Positions 16,972 to 26,163 of a stretch of DNA of 64,000 nucleotides are shown here, one piece after another; positions within the stretch are counted from its first letter, which is position 1, and each line of letters starts with the position of its first letter. Origin of the DNA: Nostoc favosum CHAB5714. GTDB lineage: Bacteria; Cyanobacteriota; Cyanobacteriia; Cyanobacteriales; Nostocaceae. Made by a program: the position numbers and the translations under genes. The DNA lies in NCBI RefSeq assembly GCF_020829495.1, contig NZ_JAIVFQ010000022.1:1-64000 (forward strand), written 5' to 3'. The notes beneath the pieces were generated by a model that saw nothing but the letters and a program-made list of their open reading frames with translations, ran no database searches and was not told the DNA's origin.

Positions 16972-18288
16972 TTACTGTATGTAAATTGACCGAATTTGTC
17001 TTCCTATCATGGCTAATGCCACTCCAACCATGACAATGAGTGTCACCTTTCCACCAGGAACGAGTGGTTGATTTATACTATCTGAGTTTTCTTGTTCTTG
17101 ACGTTGCTTCCAACTCATTAATGCCGGAATAATTCCACCTAGAACTGAAATACTAAATGTTCCAGTGTAATCTAGGGCAGTAAAAAAGATGCTGGGATTG
17201 AGCGTTCCAAGAGTCATCGGAGGGAAAAGAACTAGCGAATAGAGGGGTAGGCGACTAAAAAGTTTGCCCTGTGCAATTAGGAAAATATCTTTGAACAAAT
17301 CCAGCAATCCGTACACAAATCCAATGAATGATGTAGCGATCGCAAACTCTGAAAAAATGGATACTAGCACTGCTAACCATTCCCCCGCACCACCTGCTCG
17401 GAGAATTTGCAGTGGGTCAAAAACACTTTTACCGTTAGATGTGCCATGTAGCATATCGGGACTGATGCTTCCTAAAATTACGGCATTCCACGCTAAGAAC
17501 ATAATTAGAGGAATTACAGAACCAATAAAGATGGACTGACGAATTTTGCGGGCATCTCCTTCGAGTTGCGTCACAACCAACGGCACAACGTTTTGGAAAA
17601 ATAGCGCCACAGACATCACTGAAATCGCACTACCAAGGGCACTCCAGTTTTGAAATAACAGTTGAGTACTCTGAATGTGTCCTCCTGCCAACAACAATAG
17701 TCCCAAGAAGGAAACGATGACAATTCCGACAAAGGCGCTGTTTAATTTCTCAATAAACTTTTCTCGCCCAAGATACATAATGCCACCAAATAAGAGCGTG
17801 AAAGTCGTTGTGCCCACCCACGTAGGCAATATCTGCACACTCCAGATTTTTGCCGTCGCAGCTCCTAAAATCTCGCCACCTTGGGCGATGTATGCCACCA
17901 AGAGAGCATAGTGCATGAATAAATATGCCCCACCTGCAAGTCGCCCTCCCACCTTACCAAGGATCTTCTCAACAACTGCCAAAAAACCTATACTCGGATG
18001 CCCTTCTGTTCGCATTGTGTTTAAGGTTACCTCTGCAACCAGTAACCCTGAAACTAAAGCGTAGAGCCAAACAGCAATCAGCCCAGATGTGGATGGCACT
18101 ATACCAGACGGCAGAGTAACGGCTGGTAGAGCGAGAATCCCAGCCCCAACGGTGGTTCCCGCAATTAATGCAGTACTCCCCAATACACTACCCGGTTGAT
18201 GATTGAGCTTTTTTCCATCAAATTCCAGATGAGAAAACAACCGAGTGGCTTGCTCTGAATCTTGGGGAAAAGTCTTTATGGGAACCAT
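16972..18288 (-). CDS. Aromatic amino acid permease (tyrosine/tryptophan HAAAP type)
   Basis: The 438-residue product has about 11 membrane helices. The start of the transport core, GSTALIAGTTVGAGILALP, is the signature of the hydroxy/aromatic amino acid permease family (TyrP, Mtr, TnaB). It probably imports tyrosine or tryptophan with protons. It lies 14 kb from the scytonemin cluster, so a link to tryptophan/tyrosine supply is only a suggestion. Start ATG 18288 gives a normal cytoplasmic N-terminus. Confidence 0.88.
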   Translation of the reverse strand: MVPIKTFPQDSEQATRLFSHLEFDGKKLNHQPGSVLGSTALIAGTTVGAGILALPAVTLPSGIVPSTSGLIAVWLYALVSGLLVAEVTLNTMRTEGHPSIGFLAVVEKILGKVGGRLAGGAYLFMHYALLVAYIAQGGEILGAATAKIWSVQILPTWVGTTTFTLLFGGIMYLGREKFIEKLNSAFVGIVIVSFLGLLLLAGGHIQSTQLLFQNWSALGSAISVMSVALFFQNVVPLVVTQLEGDARKIRQSIFIGSVIPLIMFLAWNAVILGSISPDMLHGTSNGKSVFDPLQILRAGGAGEWLAVLVSIFSEFAIATSFIGFVYGLLDLFKDIFLIAQGKLFSRLPLYSLVLFPPMTLGTLNPSIFFTALDYTGTFSISVLGGIIPALMSWKQRQEQENSDSINQPLVPGGKVTLIVMVGVALAMIGRQIRSIYIQ

Positions 18289-19077
18289 ACTGAATATCCG
18301 TACTTAAACCAAACAATGTTAACATATGTAAATATTATTGATCAAAACCCTGATATTCCTGATTTTTCAGCTAAATATTCCAGATAAATAAGCGATCGCT
18401 ACTTCATTATCAACACAACCTTAATAACATAAATGTCACTTATAGCACTTTATTAATTAAATAGACTACGCAGTAGGGAACATTGTTCCCTACGACAACA
18501 GATGTGGTTTAAATAAATGAAAAATGCTGTAATTTCTGAAGATGTCTAAGAAGATGTTTGAAAAGTATTATTACTAACATTAAAACCTCAGAAATCTAAC
18601 CCACCGAGCAAACTTTCCCTGCAAGGAAATGGCAGGGTTATTTCATACAAGCAGAGAAAAACTAAAACTGGGTTTCAAAGCTTCTACCCTACACGAGAAG
18701 AGGTTTGGATAGATGTAAAAAGCCATGCCACAGTTTTACTAAATATAAGATAGCTCGGTTTGACCAGGGATAAAATTTACGTTTACAGATACTTAGTTTT
18801 GCCTTATTATCAACAATAACTGTATCAATACCTGATTTAGCGGTGAAACTGGCTAATTTTTCCATAAAGCAATATTGCCTTTTGAAAGCCAGTTATTGAG
18901 AGGTATTGGCATTTTTTGGAGATGCCGATCGCGTTAAATAAAAAAGTTAGCTCGAATAAAGTATGATTCATTTCATATTTTATTTAATTTGTCAATCTGG
19001 AATTATTGTTCCACAACTATCTTCTATTTACCTTTGATAATTTCTTCTATGGAGATGCATCTACTCGATTTTAGGTG
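18289..19077. other. Spacer with a dispersed repeat, no firm gene
   Basis: Contains the repeat at 18541-18715 and a 58-codon minus-strand frame (18689-18865, starting MEKLASFTAKSGID) that I do not recognise and do not call. Confidence 0.45.
18541..18715. repeat. Dispersed repeat, copy 1 (GATGTTTGAAAAGTATT...)
   Basis: Begins with GATGTTTGAAAAGTATT, AACAT, CCTCAGAAATCTA, then a variable hairpin (CCCTGCAAGGAAATGGCAGGG), then TTTCAAAGC. The same order occurs at 32378-32495. The conserved ends with a variable middle suggest a mobile repeat family. Confidence 0.65.
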
Positions 19078-20511
19078 ATGTTGATGAAACAACCAAGCAA
19101 ACGCAGACGGGGTGTAATCCTTACCCTAAAAGGCTGGGATAAATTTCGAGATGCCAAAACTCAAGTCGAATTTGATGAAAATGGTGGAGATAGCTTTTCT
19201 TTAGAAGAACTGAGCGATCGCACCCGTCTAGCTCTACACACTATATCTAGAATTTTGGCACGTTTGGAACCTGTAGATAAAAGTTCCTTGCAGTTTGCCT
19301 TCGCGGCCTTTAATTTGGAGTTGTGTAAAGAAGATTATACCCGACCTAGCCCCCCATCTGGGGATTTAGAAATCCGACGCACAAATCCACAGTATGACTG
19401 GGGAGAAGCCCCGGATGTATCTGTGTTTTATGGTCGCAGTGAAGAATTATTGCAGCTACGACAGTGGATATTAGAAGAACGATGTCGTTTAGTTGGACTG
19501 CTGGGAATTGGTGGTATTGGCAAAAGCACTTTAGCGGTGAAGTTGGGGCTGCAAATTCAAAGCGAATTTGAGGTAATGGTGTGGCGAAGCCTACTAAATG
19601 CACCACCAGTAGAGGAGCAATTAACCAACATACTGCAATTTTTGCTGTGGGCGTTGCGAAAGGAGATGGTAGTACCCGAAAGCTTTGATGGCAAACTAGC
19701 AAAGCTGATGGAATGTTTGCAATTAAACCGATGTCTGCTAATTTTAGACAATGTTGAGACAATTCTCTCTGGTGGCCAAGCAGGGCAATGTCGTCCTGGT
19801 TACGAGGGATATGGTCAATTACTGAAGCGCCTTGGCGAAGTACCTCATATTAGTTGCGTTCTGTTCACTTCTAGAGAAAAACCCAGAGAAATTGTACCGT
19901 TAGAAGGAGACAAAACAGAAGTGCGATCGCTCCCATTAAAGGGATTAAATTCTACCGAGGGACAACAGTTATTCCAGCAAAAAGGACAATTCACGGGTTC
20001 AGAACGAGAATGGCAAGTACTCATCGAGCATTATGGGGGTAATCCCTTAGCGCTCAAAATGGTAGCAGCCGGAACCCAAGAGCTTTTCGACGGTAAAATT
20101 GCTCCTGTTTTGGAGTATATGCAACAGGGGATACTAATTTTTGATGACATCTGTGACTTATTAGAACGGCAGTTCCAGCGTTTGTCGTCGCTAGAACAAG
20201 AGGTGATGTATCGGCTGGCAATTAATCGAGAACCAGTATCCCTTACCAAGTTAGCTGCTGATATAGTGACATATTCTTTCAAGCGTCTGGTACCTTTAGC
20301 AATTAAATCCTTATTGCAAAGGTCATTAATTGAAAAAAGCGGTGAACATTTTTTCCTGCTACCAGTGGTCATGGAATATACTAGACAGCGATGGTTTGAA
20401 CAGGTTTGTCAAGAAATTAATGACACAGGAATCCGAAATACCCAAACTCCCACTCCCCACTTTCTACTTGCTGACAGGTGTCAGTTTTACTGTTTGCGAT
20501 CGCTTTTTTGA
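19078..20511 (+). pseudogene. STAND NTPase truncated before its sensor repeats
   Basis: The N-terminal about 90 residues are the small helical domain seen before many Nostoc NB-ARC/WD40 proteins (RRGVILTLKGWDKF, LSDRTRLALHTISRIL). The NTPase follows: P-loop GLLGIGGIGKST (Lys about 149), Walker B LLILDNVET, FTSREKPRE, and GGNPLALKM. The winged-helix part ends at LLPVVMEYTRQRWFEQVCQEI. In full-length relatives a long WD40 or similar sensor domain comes next; here the frame runs about 30 unrelated residues into heptamer repeats and stops. So the ligand sensor is missing. STAND proteins act as switches in signalling, cell death or phage defence. ATG 19078 or 19084 may be the start. Confidence 0.75.
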
Positions 20512-20644
20512 TCCGGTTGGTAAGAGAGCGAACGCTTTTTTTAAATCTGTCACCATAAGCGCGTAGAAGCTCTGCTTCTTGTCCCCAGAGATTGCCTCTA
20601 CGAGAGTTATGAATTCGTGCTTTCCTTTGCATAACTACTTAGTT
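20512..20644. repeat. Dispersed repeat with GCGTAGAAGCTCTGCTTCTTGT
   Basis: The module at about 20559-20600 (GCGTAGAAGCTCTGC...) recurs at 22978-23012 and, altered, at 25229-25260. It separates the convergent STAND and NACHT genes. Confidence 0.6.
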
Positions 20645-22831
20645 TCAGCCTTTTAAATAACTAACTAAAACTTTCCATATAGTTTTGTCACCTTGTTGAC
20701 TCTCATCTAGCTTTAACTGTGCAAATTCATCTCGTAGTAACTCATGCCTAAAAGAATAACCGCCACCAACTTTTTGTAAAAACCCAAGATTAGTGGCTTC
20801 ATTAAGGAAACCTGCATAATCCTTGGGAATAAAATTGTATTTTTCAAGAACAATTCGCAAGATAAAATGCTGACTAATGGATGTACCGCTACTATGGGCC
20901 ATTACAGTAACTATCCCTGTTATTATCGCAAAACATAATCCAATACTCAACATAAAAATATTTGTTTTATTAACAGTAAATATAAATAATGCATAAATTA
21001 TTATAAAAGTAAAACTGCTAATTATAAAAATAATCACAGCTTGGTAACATGAATTCCAAATACCTTGATTGGGCTTTACAGTTTTTTCTACAGGTTCATC
21101 TGTTAGGCTATCACCTATTGCTGAGCTTATCGTAACAACTAACCCAAAAAAACCTCCAGCAGTCAATCCAGCAATAAAGCCTATTTGCCAGCTTTTGTAA
21201 ATTAATGACATAAAGATTAAACAAAAAAATAGTATAGCTAACCCTAATTTTATCCCAATTATTAAGCTGTATTTTAAATTTTTCTGAGCTTCTTTAAAAG
21301 AAAATTTGACTTGCTTATGTGCTTTTATATCTTTTTCATGCTTTTTTTGAGAATATGAAACAAATGGCCCAATAATCAGTCCAACGATTAGTCCTAAACC
21401 AACTAACCATACGATATTACCTTTTGTATTTAGTGAAAAAGCTGAAATCCAACAATCAATAATAGCTCCAATAATTCCCCCCAATGGGACACCCGAAAGT
21501 ATGCCTACACCAAATATACTTAGCTTTTGATAAATTTTTTTTTGTTCTTCAGCTTGTTTTTTAGCTTTTTCTTCAGCTTTTTCTTCAGCCAACCATCCAG
21601 GCTGCATATCCTCTATATAAAAATATGGTTGAGAGTTATTTCTCAATTTTTTGGCTAACCAAATTAACCAACGCCTTACATCAGATTCTTGATATTTTAT
21701 ATTTAATTGATGAATATTAAACATTTGTTGTATATAATTGTTGAATAAGTCTTTAGAAATTTCTTGCAAATTTATGTTTTTTCTACTTAACGACGGAACT
21801 ATTATCTCTATTAATTTTTTGTTTATAGGCAATTTATTTTCAATAGTGGAACGTATAAGACTAAGCAACAAAGGTGTCTTTGCAAGTTTAAAATTTTCAC
21901 TATATAACCTTTCAAGTAAATTATTTACTTCTGCTGCTAGTTGGCTATTTGTCTTTATTAGATAATTTGTGATTTGCTGATTATCAAGGGGTTGAATATA
22001 AATTTTTTTCTTAAATTTCAAGGTAACAGAAAGTTCATTAAGTTCATTGTATTCTTCAATGCGACTACATACAACAATATCCGTCTTGCTATACTTTTCA
22101 ATAAATTTGTTCAGAGATTTAACACAATCTTGTCTAAGCTCAGTTTTAAGTTCATTTAATCCATCTATCAATAATACTAATTTTTCGTTTTCGACCCACT
22201 TTTTACCCACAGCTTCTGAAATACCATATAAACTGCTCTTGGCTAGCTCTTCAACTAGCCACTTCACAATAGAACTTTCGCCTTGTCCTATATTTTTCCA
22301 AGATGATAAGTTAAAAACTACTGGAACTGGTATATTGTTTTCTAGTTCTTGATTAGCAAGAAGCAAGTCTTTCAGTATCTGCCGTAGTGTCAGAGTCTTA
22401 CCAGATCCCATTTCACCTAAAATCAATAGAGTTCTTGCGGATTTTTCTTTTCCAAACTCTCTTATTACCACCTGGTTGAATATATCAGTGATACTTTCAC
22501 CTTCTAGTATTCGACGCTGATTACCTTGTGAACGATCTTCAAACTTAAGATTGATAAAATTGTTATCTGTTGGTAGTGACTCATTATTTATCCATAAAGA
22601 CTTAACTTTATCCACCAATGCTTCCAGATTGGAAATATCATTAGTAGAGGACGAACTATTCTTGTATATCTGTATTATAAAAAATATTATAGAAAATCCA
22701 ATAAGGGCAAAAACCACTACAAGTATGACAGCCTGACTCAAGGGCAATTTATTAATTATAGCTACCAAGATAGCTGTAATAGCTGCAATTATAGAAGCAA
22801 TAATAGGGGGCTCAGTAATTCTTGGTCTCAT
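20645..22831 (-). CDS. Membrane-anchored NACHT-domain NTPase
   Basis: The 728-residue product has two N-terminal membrane helices (about 10-27 and 33-55), then a NACHT NTPase: P-loop LILGEMGSGKTLT (Lys145), Walker B KLVLLIDGLNEL, sensor DIVVCSRIEEY. After a Lys/Glu-rich linker (about 425-440) come about six to eight hydrophobic helices (about 440-650), and last a soluble tail (LNEATNLGFLQKVGGGYSFRHELLRDEFAQL) typical of bacterial NACHT proteins. Base composition is clearly more AT-rich than neighbouring genes, with poly-A/T runs, which suggests transfer. Bacterial NACHT proteins include anti-phage defence proteins; the multi-helix C-terminal region could be a pore-like effector. Function is inferred. 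Confidence 0.85.
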   Translation of the reverse strand: MRPRITEPPIIASIIAAITAILVAIINKLPLSQAVILVVVFALIGFSIIFFIIQIYKNSSSSTNDISNLEALVDKVKSLWINNESLPTDNNFINLKFEDRSQGNQRRILEGESITDIFNQVVIREFGKEKSARTLLILGEMGSGKTLTLRQILKDLLLANQELENNIPVPVVFNLSSWKNIGQGESSIVKWLVEELAKSSLYGISEAVGKKWVENEKLVLLIDGLNELKTELRQDCVKSLNKFIEKYSKTDIVVCSRIEEYNELNELSVTLKFKKKIYIQPLDNQQITNYLIKTNSQLAAEVNNLLERLYSENFKLAKTPLLLSLIRSTIENKLPINKKLIEIIVPSLSRKNINLQEISKDLFNNYIQQMFNIHQLNIKYQESDVRRWLIWLAKKLRNNSQPYFYIEDMQPGWLAEEKAEEKAKKQAEEQKKIYQKLSIFGVGILSGVPLGGIIGAIIDCWISAFSLNTKGNIVWLVGLGLIVGLIIGPFVSYSQKKHEKDIKAHKQVKFSFKEAQKNLKYSLIIGIKLGLAILFFCLIFMSLIYKSWQIGFIAGLTAGGFFGLVVTISSAIGDSLTDEPVEKTVKPNQGIWNSCYQAVIIFIISSFTFIIIYALFIFTVNKTNIFMLSIGLCFAIITGIVTVMAHSSGTSISQHFILRIVLEKYNFIPKDYAGFLNEATNLGFLQKVGGGYSFRHELLRDEFAQLKLDESQQGDKTIWKVLVSYLKG

Positions 22832-23397
22832 TAGCTCTTTAGTGGATTTAAAGATTTCTTCTACACTTTGCGTGTTTTCCCTTACTTACACCAAGCAACT
22901 TTAGCAAGTTAATTTCAACTTAAGGCTTTTGTAAATAAACAAGAGCGATCGCTCACATCCACCCCATCATCAAAGGCGCGTAGAAGCTCTGCTTCTTGTC
23001 GCCAGACATCGCTGATTTGACACAGTTGCTCAGAGTGCGATCGCCTAAATCAACCCCATCACCAGAAGTGCGTAGGCGTAGCCCGTCGTAGACATCGCCC
23101 AAATCAACCCCATCACCAAAAGTGCGATCGCTTCTTTAAGACTCTTGGTAAGAATGCGTTCGCCTTTATAAAAGTATGAATATTGCAGGTGTAACTGGGT
23201 TAACAGCAGCGCAGCGATCGGCACTCTTGGCTTTGGTGGCTGTGGAAGGTATTGTGTAGATTGTATTATTGAAGATATAGCGTTTGCAGATTGTACTCAG
23301 TTTTAAACCTATTTCTTTGGCATAGTGATAGCTGATGGCGATCGCCTACTACCCCTTGTGTTTTTTATTATATTTAAGAATATTATTAACAATCTTT
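22832..23397. repeat. Repeat-filled spacer with HIP1-centred modules
   Basis: Successive units of the form CAACCCCATCACCAAAAGTGCGATCGC and TTGACACAGTTGCTCAGAGTGCGATCGCC. One unit carries the 21-bp element in its HIP1 site (23073-23093), and the next has the empty site (GCGATCGC at 23124-23131). No gene seen. Confidence 0.7.
23073..23093 (+). repeat. 21-bp element in a HIP1 site (filled site beside empty copy)
   Basis: Flanked by GCG (23070-23072) and ATCGC (23094-23098). The preceding bases ATCAACCCCATCACCAGAAGT recur almost unchanged just before the intact GCGATCGC at 23124-23131. Confidence 0.85.
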
Positions 23398-23748
23398 TCA
23401 GAGGACTCGCATTCGGATACGCTCGTCTTCAACCACACTGAAATGTCCTGCCCAGTCAGGGCGAGATGCTATGGCAGTCGCCACTTTTTGAGCAACAACT
23501 ATACCGGAAGGTGCTTTAATCCGAAATAAGATAATCCCACAAGTTGCAGGCAAATGTGAACGAAAGGCGAGTTCACCAAAGTCTTTATCAAAGGTGAGGA
23601 GAATGCGCTCGTCACGTTGAGCGCGGTTTAAAACTTCGGCATCAGCAATCCCAGGAGCATCAGTGCGAATCCATGTAACATCGTGACCTCCGCAGCGAAG
23701 TGCTTCTATGGCATCTCCTGGGAAATTTTCGTTGGCTAGAAAGCGCAT
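23398..23748 (-). CDS. DUF5615 PIN-like protein, probable toxin
   Basis: The 116-residue product matches the DUF5615/Mut7-C-like PIN fold. It has MRFLANENFPGDAIEALR at the start and LTFDKDFGEL in the middle, supplying acidic residues for a metal-dependent nuclease site. Two bases separate it from the upstream DUF433 gene. DUF433-DUF5615 pairs are common toxin-antitoxin-like modules in cyanobacteria; RNA cleavage is expected from the fold, not shown. Length and motifs look intact. Confidence 0.88.
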   Translation of the reverse strand: MRFLANENFPGDAIEALRCGGHDVTWIRTDAPGIADAEVLNRAQRDERILLTFDKDFGELAFRSHLPATCGIILFRIKAPSGIVVAQKVATAIASRPDWAGHFSVVEDERIRMRVL

Positions 23749-23750
23749 AA

Positions 23751-23981
23751 TTACCCAGGAAAAGCGTAGACTTTTTCAGCTTTAAGGCTGGCACTAGCAT
23801 AGCCTAAACAAGCTTGAATATCTTCGAGGGTAATACCAGGGTAGTTGCGGAGAATTTCGTCATTTGTCCAGCCTTGAGCAAGAAGGTCAATGATAAACTC
23901 AACAGAAAGACGAGTACCTTTAATAATTGGTTTGCCGACAAGGACATTAGGATCTATAACAATTCGGGATTGCAAATCCAT
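23751..23981 (-). CDS. DUF433 protein, probable antitoxin
   Basis: The 76-residue product is a typical DUF433 protein. It has RIVIDPNVLVGKPIIKGTRLSV then LLAQGWTNDEILRNYPGIT, an HTH-like fold thought to bind the operon's own promoter. It is transcribed first, with the DUF5615 toxin gene beginning two bases after its stop, so it is the likely neutralising partner. Confidence 0.9.
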   Translation of the reverse strand: MDLQSRIVIDPNVLVGKPIIKGTRLSVEFIIDLLAQGWTNDEILRNYPGITLEDIQACLGYASASLKAEKVYAFPG

Positions 23982-24156
23982 AAAATTAAGTTTAGTGTGT
24001 TGTTTTTATTTTATTCTATTTGCCTCAACAAACCTCTACTTGCTCAAATAACTACAATTTGGATTAGAGCGATCGCCCACATCACCCCATCATCAGAAGT
24101 GCCGCAGCTACGCCCGTCGTAGACATCGCTCATTTGACACAATTGCTCAGAGTGCG

Positions 24157-24177
24157 TAGGCGTAGCCCGTCGTAGAC
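24157..24177 (+). repeat. 21-bp element in a HIP1 site
   Basis: Flanked by GCG (24154-24156) and ATCGCC. The bases before it (GACACAATTGCTCAGAGTG) match those before the empty GCGATCGC at 23037-23044. Confidence 0.85.
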
Positions 24178-24263
24178 ATCGCCCACATTAACCTCATCAC
24201 CAAAAGTGCCGCAGCTACGCCCGTCGTAGACATCGCTCATTTTACACAGTTGCTCAGAGTGCG

Positions 24264-24284
24264 TAGGCGTAGCCCGTCGTAGAC
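24264..24284 (+). repeat. 21-bp element in a HIP1 site
   Basis: Flanked by GCG (24261-24263) and ATCGCC. It lies in the second unit of the 107-bp tandem repeat, so it may have spread by duplication rather than a new insertion. Confidence 0.85.
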
Positions 24285-24421
24285 ATCGCCTACATTAACC
24301 CCATAACCACAAGTGCGATTGCAGTAACTAGTTATACCAGATACTGATAAAATTAAACTAATAGATTGATTTATAGCTAGACTTATAGCTAATAGATAGA
24401 TTTAAAAAATAACAAAGCTAG

Positions 24422-24781
24422 ATGATGCAAATCACTGTTGAGGTATCTGAGGAGCTAGGACAGCAATTACAGCAGTTCCAAGACCGTTTACAAGAGATAG
24501 TAGAACGCGGTCTAAAAGAGTTATTGAGCGAACAGTCTGGCAATTTTCTCGATGAGAAACAGATTATTGGGTTGTTGGCCAGTCAGCCTACACCAGAACA
24601 AATTCTAGCAATCCGACCCTCACCAGAATTCCAGGCTCGTGTCAGTGATTTGCTAGCACAAAGTAAAGCAGGAACACTTTCAGCCAAAGGTGAAGCGGAA
24701 CTAGAACGCTATCTGACTATAGAACATCTTGTCCGTATGGCAAAAGCTCATACCTTCGAGCAATTACGCCAAAACCCATGA
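24422..24781 (+). CDS. Small acidic protein paired with an HNH nuclease
   Basis: The 119-residue product is rich in Glu, Gln and Leu, opens MMQITVEVSEELGQQLQQF and is mostly helical. No family recognised with certainty. Its start resembles ribbon-helix-helix-style antitoxins, followed by a helical tail. The last codons overlap the HNH gene by four bases (ATGA), showing translational coupling. It could be an antitoxin-like partner, or a scaffold, for the nuclease. Confidence 0.75.
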   Translation: MMQITVEVSEELGQQLQQFQDRLQEIVERGLKELLSEQSGNFLDEKQIIGLLASQPTPEQILAIRPSPEFQARVSDLLAQSKAGTLSAKGEAELERYLTIEHLVRMAKAHTFEQLRQNP

Positions 24782-25185
24782 CTTATGTATCAGCCCAATT
24801 ACGGAAACTCGTAATTGAAAGAGCGAACCAAAGGTGTGAGTACTGCTTATTTCCTCAAAGTGCAGCACTATTTAGCTTTGAGATGGAACATATTATTGCC
24901 GAAAAACATCGTGGCACTACTGAAGCAGAAAATCTAGCTCTCGCCTGTCCATATTGTAATCGTGCAAAGGGTACTGATTTGGGGTCACTCGATCCTGAAA
25001 CGGGGAAACTAACACCCTTTTTCAATCCAAGGACTCAAAAATGGAGCGATCACTTTCAGCTGAATGGAGCAGAGATTGCACCATTAACAGCAGTTGGGCG
25101 TGTAACTGTTGCAATTCTCCAATTTAATCAATCAGAGCGGTTAGAAGAACGGGACAGATTGATTTGGGCAGGTCAGTATTCTTAG
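24778..25185 (+). CDS. HNH endonuclease-family protein
   Basis: The 135-residue product is a compact HNH nuclease. Zinc cysteines are C20-C23 (CEYC) and C57-C60 (CPYC), the His of the beta-beta-alpha-metal motif is in MEHIIAEKHRG (H38), and the motif closes with N52 and N61. It starts inside the stop region of the upstream gene (4-base overlap). Such stand-alone HNH proteins with a small upstream partner are widespread in cyanobacteria and of unknown role; a toxin-like DNase is possible. Confidence 0.88.
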   Translation: MTYVSAQLRKLVIERANQRCEYCLFPQSAALFSFEMEHIIAEKHRGTTEAENLALACPYCNRAKGTDLGSLDPETGKLTPFFNPRTQKWSDHFQLNGAEIAPLTAVGRVTVAILQFNQSERLEERDRLIWAGQYS

Positions 25186-25476
25186 GTTTACTGTTCATCC
25201 TCATGCCACTAAGCTATTTATTTGACTTGCGTAGAGAGCTACGTTTCTTGTCGCCAGACATAACTAATTTGACACAGTTGCTAAGAGTGCGATCGCCGAA
25301 TAGCCCGTCGTAGACATCGCTGATTTGACACAATTGCTAAGAGTGCGATCGCATAAATTGGCAGTGATAGGTAGGATAGGTTTTATTGTTGGCGATATAC
25401 CGTTCGCGCTAGCGTCTCCAAAGGAGAAGGCATTAAACTTCGGTTATCGCTTATTTGCGAGAGTTGGCTACTTACT
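25186..25476. repeat. Spacer of dispersed repeats
   Basis: Contains GTGCGATCGCCGAATAGCCCGTCG-type and TTGACACAATTGCTAAGAGTGCGATCGC modules and a CGTTCGCGCTAGCGTCTCC module. No gene seen. Confidence 0.6.
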
Positions 25477-25716
25477 TTATTCGTAAAAGAATGGAAAAAG
25501 TTGTTCTTCAGGAATGTATTTACTTGCCTGTCTAAAAATAGCTTTGCAAGTTCCTGTATCTAACTGCCGATGATTAGGTATTGTTAAAGTCTCTTTTTGT
25601 TCTACACCAGAACGACGCAACTTAATATGACTGCCCTTTTGGCTGTGTACTTCAAAGCCAAACTCACCCAAAATATCAACAATCTCAGCACCTGATAATC
25701 TTTTGAGTCTAGGCAT
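25477..25716 (-). CDS. hicA: HicA-family mRNA interferase toxin
   Basis: The 79-residue product is a typical HicA toxin, a small double-stranded-RNA-binding-fold protein that cuts mRNA. It has MPRLKRLSGAEIVDILGEFG, the catalytic histidine in KGSHIKLRR, and the conserved TIPNHRQLDTGTCKAIFRQ. The gene overlaps the upstream hicB by 8 bases. All expected motifs are present, so it looks functional. Confidence 0.93.
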   Translation of the reverse strand: MPRLKRLSGAEIVDILGEFGFEVHSQKGSHIKLRRSGVEQKETLTIPNHRQLDTGTCKAIFRQASKYIPEEQLFPFFYE

Positions 25717-25942
25717 ATTCTAGTTGGAGTTCAAAAGTTACCATTAGAGAAGGTTTATCTACTAAGCCAAATTGAGTTGGATCTTCGTCTTCTAAATGCA
25801 AAGCAACTGCTTCACGAAGGTTATGAACAACTTCATCCAGAGTCTCTCCCTGAGTTACTACAGAAACTTCTAGACATTCTGCTATGTATCCGTGCTGTTC
25901 ACCTGGATGAATGACTGCTCTAATATTCTGCTTTAACTCCAT
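25709..25942 (-). CDS. hicB: HicB-family antitoxin
   Basis: The 77-residue product has the partial RNase H-like HicB fold (VIHPGEQHGYIAECLEVSVV, TQGETLDEVVHNLREAV) that covers the HicA active site. It lacks a C-terminal DNA-binding domain, as in many short HicB proteins. It is first in the operon, with hicA overlapping its end by 8 bases. Confidence 0.92.
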   Translation of the reverse strand: MELKQNIRAVIHPGEQHGYIAECLEVSVVTQGETLDEVVHNLREAVALHLEDEDPTQFGLVDKPSLMVTFELQLEYA

Positions 25943-26040
25943 AAGTCATCTTAAAAATTCAAGAAGTCTATTAAGTTAGGTTATGCTTTCATGCTACACC
26001 ATTAACTATGAATAATTCGTATCCGCAATAAATCAGAGCG

Positions 26041-26061
26041 TAGGTGTAGCCCGTCGTAGAC
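26041..26061 (+). repeat. 21-bp element (one-base variant) in a HIP1 site
   Basis: Flanked by GCG (26038-26040) and ATCGC. It differs from the other copies at one base (TAGGTGTAGC instead of TAGGCGTAGC). Confidence 0.8.
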
Positions 26062-26163
26062 ATCGCTAAGTTTAAGAATATTCTTTCTTTACTTGCTTCT
26101 ACACAGATATAGTCATAATATGAGTTAGAGGTGATATTCTCGTGAAAATATGTGTAAGTAATA

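Larger units (their letters stand above)
23982..24421. repeat. About 107-bp tandem repeat built from HIP1-linked modules
   Basis: A unit starting GCCCACATCACCCC (24075) recurs at 24181 and, partly, at 24288, giving periods of 106 and 107 bases. Each unit contains a CCGCAGCTACGCCCGTCG module and a GTGCG[21 bp]ATCGCC module (24157-24177, 24264-24284). No gene and no CRISPR-like spacers. Confidence 0.75.

Noticed and set aside
18689..18865. 58-codon minus-strand frame beginning MEKLASFTAKSGID
   Set aside because: No ribosome site or family, and it overlaps a dispersed repeat; mentioned in the spacer entry only.
24075..24310. Possible CRISPR array (107-bp units)
   Set aside because: The units are composite dispersed repeats duplicated in tandem; intervening sequences are not unique.
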